Positions 16,895 to 22,943 of a stretch of 32,954 bases of DNA are shown here, one piece after another. The notes below the pieces were generated by a model. That model had not been told where the DNA came from. It was given only the letters and a program-made list of their open reading frames with translations, and ran no database searches. The first letter of the stretch is position 1, and the number at the start of each line of letters is the position of its first letter. A program made the position numbers and the translations under genes. The DNA comes from an uncultured Lachnospiraceae bacterium (GTDB lineage Bacteria > Bacillota > Clostridia > Lachnospirales > Lachnospiraceae), in NCBI GenBank assembly GCA_910588755.1, contig CAJUQZ010000022.1:1-32954 (forward strand), given 5' to 3'.

Positions 16895-17302
16895 CTATAT
16901 CAGTTTCCTAATACGCAATATATTCTGTCCGTCCTTATACTCATAAGAAACATCATCCATCGTCCTCTTTACCATGTAGATTCCCAGACCGCCAATCTCG
17001 CGTTCTTCAGCGGAAAGCGTGATGTCAGGGTCTTCCCTGGCAAGCGGATCATACGGAATGCCATTGTCCATAAACGTTATCACAACCGCAAGCGGGTCCT
17101 TCGCCACCTCAACGCGCACTGTTGCGCTGCCAATTTCAGGATTGTAAGCATAATGGGCAATATTGCTGAAAAGTTCTTCAACCGCTATATCAACCTGCAT
17201 CTGCGTCTTTATGGGACAATGATACTGCTCGAGCTGCGCATCAACAAATTCGAGCACTCCAGGTACGTTTTCAATTGTTGCCTCAACCATCCATTCTTTC
17301 AT
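16895..17302 (-). CDS. RsbW-like anti-sigma kinase (HATPase_c)
   Basis: A 135-residue GHKL ATPase of the RsbW/SpoIIAB type, close to the usual length of the family. The N box is VDIAVEELFSNIAHYAY, the G1 box is MDNGIPYDP, and the G2-like segment is GGLGIYMVKRTMDDVSYEY. It is expected to phosphorylate a STAS partner and to bind and inhibit an output target, normally a sigma factor. The start at 17302 was chosen because GGGGGA sits six bases upstream; the frame is open to an ATG at 17338, and 17305 is also possible. It lies between the cyclic-nucleotide-fold protein and the STAS gene. No sigma factor gene is present in the window, so its output partner is unknown. Confidence 0.9.
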   Translation of the reverse strand: MKEWMVEATIENVPGVLEFVDAQLEQYHCPIKTQMQVDIAVEELFSNIAHYAYNPEIGSATVRVEVAKDPLAVVITFMDNGIPYDPLAREDPDITLSAEEREIGGLGIYMVKRTMDDVSYEYKDGQNILRIRKLI

Positions 17303-17410
17303 CATCAATCCCCCATGCCTCCAATCCCCGGGCCACATGTTTCTTGCAGGCCGTTCCCTCCTGCTTCTTTTTCATTGTCATTGTGAACTTTCCTTCCCTT
17401 TCCTTCCTAA

Positions 17411-17464
17411 GGAACTGTCCCTTTTTTATTTCTATTACCAAAACCTGTCGAGGGACTGTCCCCT
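17411..17464. repeat. REP-like palindromic element (GGGACTGTCCC type)
   Basis: GGAACTGTCCC at 17411-17421 and AGGGACTGTCCCCT at 17451-17464 are two copies of a palindromic core 30 bases apart, with a further TTCCTAAGGAA palindrome at 17403-17413. This core, usually seen as GGGGACAGTCCC, is familiar to me from dispersed intergenic elements of Firmicutes, some linked to REP-associated tyrosine transposases. No transposase is nearby. The element overlaps the 3' end of the upstream reading frame. Confidence 0.55.
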
Positions 17465-17929
17465 GATACTGTACTGCATAATCTTATCCCTAAGCTCTGC
17501 GGTCCTTTTCTTATTGGTATGATCCTTGTCATAAATATCATCCAGCAAAAGTTCGACGTTCTTCTGCATGAGGTGAAAACTCTGCGCCATACTTGTCATG
17601 ATATCAACAGCATTTCTCGGATAATTCACAATAAATTTCTCCACAGAGTCCTTTGTAATCCGCATCAGCAAGACATCGTCATACGCCACAGCTGTATAGA
17701 TACAGGGTTGATCAGAAAATATGTTCAACTCCCCAAAGCACCTTGGCTTTGAATAGATTCCTACAATGTGCTCATCCTTTTCCCCATACCGCATATAGAT
17801 CGCTACAGAGCCGGATAAAATCTTATACATTGCATCACATTTTTCTCCTTCGCGCATAATCATCTCATCTGCGCTGAATTTCTGCATTGCGCTGTTTTTG
17901 TTTGCTGTATCCTGTTCCAATTCCGCCAT
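17435..17929 (-). CDS. Cyclic-nucleotide-binding-fold (CRP-like) regulatory protein
   Basis: A 164-residue protein with a single cNMP-binding fold: FSADEMIMREGEKCDAMYKI, then LSGSVAIYMRYGEKDEHIVG and the phosphate-cassette region CFGELNIFSDQPCIYTAVAY. The Arg that normally contacts the cyclic phosphate in the cassette (FGE..LL...RxA) is not visible; the position reads CIY, so binding of cAMP or cGMP is doubtful and another ligand, or none, is possible. There is no DNA-binding domain; after the fold comes a helical tail, so it is not a CRP transcription factor. GGGAGGAAT precedes the ATG. The last residues YSIRGQSLDRFW are coded by a REP-like element, suggesting that the original stop was lost. 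It is flanked by MATE-kinase and RsbW-like genes. Confidence 0.85.
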   Translation of the reverse strand: MAELEQDTANKNSAMQKFSADEMIMREGEKCDAMYKILSGSVAIYMRYGEKDEHIVGIYSKPRCFGELNIFSDQPCIYTAVAYDDVLLMRITKDSVEKFIVNYPRNAVDIMTSMAQSFHLMQKNVELLLDDIYDKDHTNKKRTAELRDKIMQYSIRGQSLDRFW

Positions 17930-17950
17930 ATTTTTATTCCTCCCGTCTTT

Positions 17951-19747
17951 TTATATTTTTGGTGTGGTTTCGGCATTCGGTTTATTCAGGACTATGACCA
18001 GTACATTGAGTCCCATTTTGCGCGCGTAATCGACGCGGTCGGCAATGGACGAGATGATCCGAATGCCAAACTGTTGTTCTTCGCCAGTTTTGTCCGCTGT
18101 ATGCAAGTAATTCCAGGGGTCAAATGCGGCCCCGTTATCACGCATACGTATCATGACGGACGCTGGTTTATCTATAATCAATACATCAAACCATTTCTTT
18201 TCTCCTGGCCTGAAAGCATGCTTCACCACATTTCCGGCCATTTCCTCTATACACAGGGAAATCTCATTGAGCATTGTTTCATCAATATCGTGATGATGCC
18301 CTAACTTGCAGATATCAGATGCAATCCCCATAACCTCGTCCATACTGTTCCCGATGGAGATCTCCAGTCTGTCTTTGGGATTTCCTCCAAAATCTTCTTC
18401 CAAAAGCATATAGGAAGAAATCTCCGGGGAAAATTTCCTGTTCCTGTACGTGACATACAATACGACTGTAAGCAGCGTCAATATTTCCCCAAGAAGAAAC
18501 GCAATCCACACGCCTGTGCTGCCCACAGGCTTAATCAGTATCAATGCAATAATCACAGTAAACACCAGATTTTCGAGTATACAGATCAGTGTGGCCAGAC
18601 CTGTTTTCTTCGTACTTTGATAAAAGTTCATCAGTACATTGTTCAGCAATGCCACGGGCATTCCAACCGCAAACAGCCGTATCGCCAGCGTTGACATTTC
18701 CCTGATATCCGGCCCGGTAACGCCAAACGCGTCTGTTAAAACCGCAGGGAATAACAGCAGTATCACCGCCGCGATGCCGCTGAGCGTCAGTCCTATTTTG
18801 AGGGTGGTTTTCAGCGTATCCTTTAGGGCTGTCCCATCCTCCTCCCCATAGAACATACCCACTACCGGAATGACTGCCTGACCGATCCCGACAACCAATG
18901 CACCCATGATATTGTTGGCCTGTGTCCGGACATTCAGCGCTGTGACCGCACCCACGCTGACTGCTGTCACCATTAGATTGTTCAGGAACATTACTTTTAA
19001 GGTATCGCTAATACGGCTGACTGCCGTGGGCGCTCCTGTAACAATGATGGAGAGAAGTTCCCTGAAAGCGCCCCTGACCGGCACCAGCTTTAAGGTGCTG
19101 TAAGATTTGATAAAATGCGAGCAGCCGACGAAAACCGCAATATAATAGCTGACCGCTGTCGCCAGCGCCATGCCAAACATTCCTTTATGCAGTACCAGCA
19201 CCATGAGCAGATCCAGCGCGATATTACATGCAGACATAACGATGATACATATGACCGGAAGCCTGGGCGAACCGTCAATACGGATAAACCCCATCAGCGC
19301 CGTCATCATGATCGTAGGAAGCGCACCCAAAAAATAACCGCGTAAATACTGCGTGGTCAGTTCCTTCAATACGCCCTTTGCGCCCAAAACGTCCGCAATC
19401 TGTGATGTGAGAAGCAGACCGCCCGCGGTGAGAAAAAGGCCTGCAAAAAACGCAAAAAACATGGTAATGGTAAATATACGGCAGACCTGCTCCCTGTCCC
19501 CCCTGCCCATAGCCTGCGAGGCCCTTGCTGTACCGCCTCCTGAGCAGATATTCCCAAAAGCGGAGAGGAGCAGGCTTACAGGCCCCACAACGCCCATTGC
19601 GCCCAGCGCGTCCGGACCAAGATACCTGCCGACGATAATATTATCAATCAGCATTCCTACCGTTGCTGTCAAAGCGGACAAAATAGAAACCGTCACAAAA
19701 GAATAATATAACTTCCGTACAATATAGTCATTCCTCGTGCCATTCAT
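17951..19747 (-). CDS. MATE-family transporter fused to an RsbW-like HATPase domain
   Basis: A 598-residue protein. Residues 1 to about 445 are a complete 12-helix MATE (NorM/DinF-like) exporter, with the first repeat containing LIDNIIVGRYLGPDALGAMG and GGGTARASQAMGRGD. After a linker with the sequence SPEISSYMLLEEDFGGNPKD (about 445-465) comes a soluble GHKL kinase domain (about 465-598): N box EISLCIEEMAGNVVKHAF, G1 box RDNGAAFDPWN, and FGIRIISSIADRVDYARKMG near the end. The cytosolic kinase resembles RsbW and could phosphorylate a STAS partner, so transport or drug binding may be coupled to partner switching. AAGGGA lies upstream of the ATG. Neighbours are an APH-fold kinase (8-bp gap) and the cNMP-fold gene (21-bp gap). 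Confidence 0.9.
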   Translation of the reverse strand: MNGTRNDYIVRKLYYSFVTVSILSALTATVGMLIDNIIVGRYLGPDALGAMGVVGPVSLLLSAFGNICSGGGTARASQAMGRGDREQVCRIFTITMFFAFFAGLFLTAGGLLLTSQIADVLGAKGVLKELTTQYLRGYFLGALPTIMMTALMGFIRIDGSPRLPVICIIVMSACNIALDLLMVLVLHKGMFGMALATAVSYYIAVFVGCSHFIKSYSTLKLVPVRGAFRELLSIIVTGAPTAVSRISDTLKVMFLNNLMVTAVSVGAVTALNVRTQANNIMGALVVGIGQAVIPVVGMFYGEEDGTALKDTLKTTLKIGLTLSGIAAVILLLFPAVLTDAFGVTGPDIREMSTLAIRLFAVGMPVALLNNVLMNFYQSTKKTGLATLICILENLVFTVIIALILIKPVGSTGVWIAFLLGEILTLLTVVLYVTYRNRKFSPEISSYMLLEEDFGGNPKDRLEISIGNSMDEVMGIASDICKLGHHHDIDETMLNEISLCIEEMAGNVVKHAFRPGEKKWFDVLIIDKPASVMIRMRDNGAAFDPWNYLHTADKTGEEQQFGIRIISSIADRVDYARKMGLNVLVIVLNKPNAETTPKI

Positions 19748-19755
19748 ATGTATTA

Positions 19756-20754
19756 TTATCCCTTCTTACTTTCTGCCTGCTTCTTTAACCCCACAGTCAT
19801 TGCGTCCAATATATCATTCTGGGAAATAATAAAGCCCAAAAACTGCCTGATCTGTTCCAGATTATCCACAACGCCGCAGTCATCAATCTCCAAAAGCGAC
19901 ATATAGGCCATCGCCACACGATACGCAATGAACAATTCCAGGTGATCCCAATAGTGCGCATCACATTCCTTATTCAGTTCATATCCGATCTTAAAATAAG
20001 GAAGCATCTCCTCATAAAGCACTTTTCTGCAGTCTTCCCCCGCCCTGTATCCCATCAAAAAACAGGCCTGGACAAAACTTGCCACATCATACAGATAATT
20101 TGCATACGTACATCCATCAAAATCAAACAGCCAGATATTATTTTCTTCCACAAAAAAATTATTGATATGAAAATCCCCGTGGCAGATGCCGTACCGACCC
20201 AATTCTTCCGGCAGGGCATCTACCTCCTGCTGGACAGCGCAAATCCTCGTTTCAATCTCAGGCGGAATCTTTTCCTTCACGCGGTTTTTCAGTTCTGCAA
20301 AAGTATCACTCATTCTTTTGCGGCTGTAGCGAATCCCCAGCTCTCTTTCATTGGTGCTGACATGGTGGATTGCCCCCAGCAGGTCGCCCACGCAGATAAA
20401 AAACATCGGCTTCATCTCCGTAGTCAGCTTTATGTTTCCGCGGGCCGTACGGAACATGCTGGCCCGGTACAACCTGCCGTCAATTTCAAATTCCTCAAGC
20501 AGAAGTCCATTCAGGGACGCATTAGGCTCACAAACCGTCTGCTTAAATGGCTTTAAGTCATCTACCCACATCAGTTCGCTTAATATCTCGCTTCTGGTTT
20601 TTTTCGGAGAGATACTCACACGGATCATATATGGCTTTTCTGAAAAAACGAACGCGTAATTTTGTGTGGAATAACGGCATACCGCCTCCTTGATATCTAC
20701 CCCGTAGCGTTCCAGCAAAACCTCGCGTATCTTCTGTTTTAATTCTTCATTCAT
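19756..20754 (-). CDS. APH/choline-kinase-fold phosphotransferase
   Basis: A 332-residue protein of the aminoglycoside phosphotransferase/CotS-like kinase fold. The catalytic loop is GICHGDFHINNFFVE (HGD at about residue 192) and the metal-binding motif is IWLFDFDGCTYANYLYD. An N-terminal lobe with VRVSISPKKTRSEILSE and VGDLLGAIHHVS is consistent with the fold. The substrate cannot be identified; these kinases act on aminoglycosides, sugars, choline, or homoserine-like hydroxyl groups, and some modify spore proteins. GGGAG about ten bases upstream of the ATG supports the start. It is the first gene of the leftward signalling cluster, eight bases ahead of the MATE-kinase gene, so a link to that transporter is likely. 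Confidence 0.82.
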   Translation of the reverse strand: MNEELKQKIREVLLERYGVDIKEAVCRYSTQNYAFVFSEKPYMIRVSISPKKTRSEILSELMWVDDLKPFKQTVCEPNASLNGLLLEEFEIDGRLYRASMFRTARGNIKLTTEMKPMFFICVGDLLGAIHHVSTNERELGIRYSRKRMSDTFAELKNRVKEKIPPEIETRICAVQQEVDALPEELGRYGICHGDFHINNFFVEENNIWLFDFDGCTYANYLYDVASFVQACFLMGYRAGEDCRKVLYEEMLPYFKIGYELNKECDAHYWDHLELFIAYRVAMAYMSLLEIDDCGVVDNLEQIRQFLGFIISQNDILDAMTVGLKKQAESKKG

Positions 20755-20886
20755 GCCCTGTTTCTCCCTTTTTCATATTAATATCTGATTACAATACCCT
20801 GACAGCTGCCAAATGCAAAGAGAATGCTATTTTTTCCAGATAAGTCCCTGCCTGTCACAGGCACCATGAAACAACATCCCATTTTT

Positions 20887-20914
20887 ATTGTAGTGAATTG
20901 CAGATAAAAGGCAA
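20887..20914 (-). promoter_or_regulatory. Candidate promoter of the leftward signalling cluster
   Basis: Read leftwards, TTGCCT (20909-20914) and TACAAT (20887-20892) are separated by 16 bases. They lie in the 219-bp gap between the broken kinase gene and the APH-fold gene, giving a leader of about 125 bases. The gap otherwise shows only a short repeated CTGGCAG(G/A)AACG motif near 20914-20950. Confidence 0.4.
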
Positions 20915-20973
20915 GCGATCTGGCAGGAACGTCAATTTTCTGGCAGAAACGAAGTATTCCAAAAAGCACTTGG

Positions 20974-21591
20974 TCAAATTTGCAGGATTTCCTCCTTCCA
21001 TGCCGCAGTCTGTGAAAATAATTCTTCCATATTCATTTTCGAAAAATCTGTTGTGTCAACTTTGATTTGTCTGCCACCAACGCAAAAAGCATCAAATCCC
21101 CTCTTTTCGATTCCACAGACAAAATCCTCATAAGAAATCTTTTTCGCTTTCAGGATTTTAGGATCATTCTCTTTCTTTTCCGGATAACAGCCATTCACTA
21201 CATGCCCCCTGTGCCTGTCAGGGCTGCTTTCCCGCTCCAAAAAACGCTGGTAAATCGCTTTGTAATCCCCTGTCAGGGTAATGGTCAACGCAAAATATTG
21301 ATATTTTTCCAAAAGATTTTTCATTCCCTGTTCTGACGCATATTCAAAATTATTCTCCAGAATCAAAGGTAATCCCGCCTTCATAAGCTAGCCTGCGACA
21401 TCATACATGATTTCCATACTGGCAACTCCAAGCTTTACTTTTTCTGCTCTCGACTGAAAACCAACCGTATCAAACAAAAGTTCTTTTATGGCATCCTTTG
21501 AAATCACAGGCAGTTTTAATCTTTCTGACAGCACTGCTGCCATCGTGCTTTTTCCTGCTGCCGGAATACCTGTCACTATTATACAATACAT
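20974..21591 (-). pseudogene. P-loop kinase interrupted by an in-frame amber codon
   Basis: Two reading segments in the same frame form one kinase-like protein of about 205 residues. The first (21388-21591) starts MYCIIVTGIPAAGKSTMAAV, with a Walker A loop GIPAAGKST, and ends ...MEIMYDVAG before TAG at 21388-21390. The second continues directly LMKAGLPLILENNFEYASEQ to 20974. Because the frame is unchanged, a single C-to-T change (CAG Gln to TAG) is the simplest cause. The P-loop lies upstream of the stop and later substrate regions such as FLERESSPDRHRGH lie downstream, so the truncated product should be inactive. The ribosome site AAGGAG overlaps the end of the DeoR gene (3-bp gap), giving a regulator-kinase operon. 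A sequencing error cannot be excluded. Confidence 0.75.
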
Positions 21592-21594
21592 TTT

Positions 21595-22377
21595 TCATGC
21601 TCCTTTGAAATGAACGGTTTCTATTGCCACGCCAAGTTTCCTTACCTGTTTCACAAAATCCTCAGACACATTCTCGTCCGTAATCAGTAAATCATAATCT
21701 TTTACCCGGCATACAGAATGAATGGAATTTTTTCCGACCTTCCTGGACGGATATAGCCCAATGTTCATCGTGCTGTTCTTCATAACAGCTTTTCCAAATT
21801 CCACACCGGCGGGATCATGAATGGAGGCTCCAAAGTCAAAAGACAATGCCGCGTGCGATAAAAACGCTTTATCCATGCGGATATTTTTTACCATTTGAAT
21901 GGTATAAAAATCATGGCAGTGGCCACGATGGTTCATTGCACCGCCCAATACGATAACGGATATATTTATTTTTTTTCGCAGCGCCTCAGCGATGGTAACG
22001 GAATTTGTCAATACTGTAATAGTTATATCATCCGGTAAATTTTCAGCCATATAATACCCAACCAAAGACGTCGTAATATATATAACCTCCTTGTCTTGGA
22101 TATATTCGATTGCTTTTTTGGCAACTGCCAGGTGATCCGTCTGTATTTCTTTGATATCGATTGGATTATATGTCGGCGCAGGGTATATTTCTTTTGAATC
22201 AATCGCAATGGCACCGCCATGTGTTCTCTGCAGCAATCCTTTACTTTCCAATACTTTTAAGTCCCGCCTTACACAATCCGCCGAAACTTGATAACATTCC
22301 TGAATTTCCGATACCAGGATTCGTCCTGTCTGGTTGAGCTTATTAAGAATATCCTTCTGTCGTTCTTCCATAAACAT
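21595..22377 (-). CDS. DeoR-family transcriptional regulator
   Basis: A 260-residue DeoR-type repressor. The N-terminal winged helix-turn-helix reads MFMEERQKDILNKLNQTGRI and SEIQECYQVSADCVRRDLKV, with the family signature RRDLxxLExxGLLxRxHGGA present as RRDLKVLESKGLLQRTHGGA. The effector domain (sugar-phosphate-isomerase-like) carries AYYMAENL-type and VLGGAMNHRGHCHDF segments, as in relatives that sense phosphorylated sugars. The start at 22377 was chosen because GAGGG lies seven bases upstream; an ATG at 22470 would put most of the promoter inside the gene. It is followed three bases later by the interrupted kinase gene. An 11-bp inverted repeat between its -35 and -10 suggests autoregulation. 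The effector molecule is unknown. Confidence 0.9.
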   Translation of the reverse strand: MFMEERQKDILNKLNQTGRILVSEIQECYQVSADCVRRDLKVLESKGLLQRTHGGAIAIDSKEIYPAPTYNPIDIKEIQTDHLAVAKKAIEYIQDKEVIYITTSLVGYYMAENLPDDITITVLTNSVTIAEALRKKINISVIVLGGAMNHRGHCHDFYTIQMVKNIRMDKAFLSHAALSFDFGASIHDPAGVEFGKAVMKNSTMNIGLYPSRKVGKNSIHSVCRVKDYDLLITDENVSEDFVKQVRKLGVAIETVHFKGA

Positions 22378-22428
22378 AAGCAATCCCTCGTTTTCGTGTT
22401 TGCAATTGTTTTTGTTTACTTGTATTTG

Positions 22429-22458
22429 ATTATACTTGTTTATTCCTGAATATACAAG
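22429..22458 (-). promoter_or_regulatory. DeoR gene promoter with embedded palindromic operator
   Basis: Leftward TTGTAT (22452-22457) and TATAAT (22429-22434) have exactly 17 bases between them. CTTGTTTATTC at 22435-22445 and GAATATACAAG at 22448-22458 form an 11-bp inverted repeat with one mismatch and a 2-bp centre. It fills the spacer and the -35, so a bound repressor would block the polymerase. The remaining stretch to the divergent promoter (about 22459-22577) shows no gene. Confidence 0.72.
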
Positions 22459-22577
22459 ACTTACTGACAAATATACACTTTATTTTTTGCCGCTGCGCTT
22501 TTTCACCATATCTTTCTTCCCATTTGTCCGATTTGTTCTGATAATTGGCAGTATTCTGTGAGAAAATCAATTTCCTA

Positions 22578-22606
22578 TTGACAACCAAACGATATACTGT
22601 TAAAAT
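22578..22606 (+). promoter_or_regulatory. Strong sigma-A-type promoter of the MetRS-like gene
   Basis: TTGACA (22578-22583), a 17-base spacer and TAAAAT (22601-22606) form a near-consensus promoter. The 330-base leader to the synthetase start holds a small ORF and attenuator-like hairpins. Confidence 0.8.
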
Positions 22607-22633
22607 TACACAAAATAAAGGAAGAATGATGCT

Positions 22634-22732
22634 ATGATTACATTTTTAATGACCCTGAACAACAAAATGAACCAGCAACAGCAGCAGCTTATTGTCGGAA
22701 CTGACAACGGGCTTTTTGGGCTGTGTTCATAA
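22634..22732 (+). CDS. Possible 32-residue leader peptide
   Basis: An ATG at 22634, preceded by AAAGGAAG with about nine bases spacing, opens a 32-codon frame ending in TAA at 22732. It reads MITFLMTLNNKMNQQQQQ, then LIVGTDNGLFGLCS, with three Met and five consecutive Gln. It lies between the promoter and the attenuator-like hairpins of a synthetase paralogue, the usual place for a leader peptide. The Met residues and Gln run could be sites for ribosome stalling, but neither is an obvious tandem control-codon stretch. Coding status is unproven. Confidence 0.4.
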   Translation: MITFLMTLNNKMNQQQQQLIVGTDNGLFGLCS

Positions 22733-22765
22733 CAAGTGTCTTATCCTGGTTAATCTGAACGAAAC

Positions 22766-22800
22766 GGTCAAAAGCCTGATATGGGTTTTTGACCTTTTTT
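22766..22800 (+). terminator. Candidate first intrinsic terminator in the leader
   Basis: GGTCAAAA at 22766-22773 pairs with TTTTGACC at 22787-22794 and is followed by six T residues (22795-22800). Two more C-G pairs can extend the stem inward. It lies 34 bases after the leader ORF, in the transcript of the MetRS-like gene. The stem is rather A-T rich, so its strength is uncertain. Confidence 0.5.
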
Positions 22801-22811
22801 ATGCGCAGCGG

Positions 22812-22892
22812 CGAGTAGTGGAGAAGGTCATTCCCCTACTCGATTGCACACGGGCACCCGGCGCGCGCGAAGGGGAATGGCTTTTCCCCTTC
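22812..22892 (+). promoter_or_regulatory. Attenuator-like set of mutually exclusive hairpins
   Basis: Three competing structures are visible. First, CGAGTAG (22812-22818) pairs with CTACTCG (22836-22842), extended by GG/CC and GAA/TTC around a GGTCA loop. Second, CATTCCCCT (22829-22837) can pair instead with AGGGGAATG (22871-22879). Third, GAAGGGGAA (22869-22877) pairs with TTCCCCTTC (22884-22892), forming a 9-bp hairpin followed by a short, imperfect T-tract (TCAATTTT). The second excludes both the first and third, the logic of an antiterminator. A T-box core (GGGTGGNACCGCG) is not seen. The ligand or trigger is unknown. Confidence 0.6.
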
Positions 22893-22943
22893 TCAATTTT
22901 GATAATCATTCCATCTGTCAGGAATTTGGAAAGGAGGTATACC

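Noticed and set aside
21388..21390. TAG read as pyrrolysine
   Set aside because: No pyl genes or insertion element are seen, and kinases of this type are not known to use it; a nonsense mutation is simpler.
22692..22943. Upstream extension of the MetRS-like gene to an ATG at 22692
   Set aside because: The segment overlaps the leader ORF and hairpins and is not similar to MetRS; AAGGAGG before 22944 marks the real start.
22607..22943. T-box riboswitch
   Set aside because: Position fits, but the conserved T-box core and a recognisable specifier stem were not found; only a generic attenuator is claimed.
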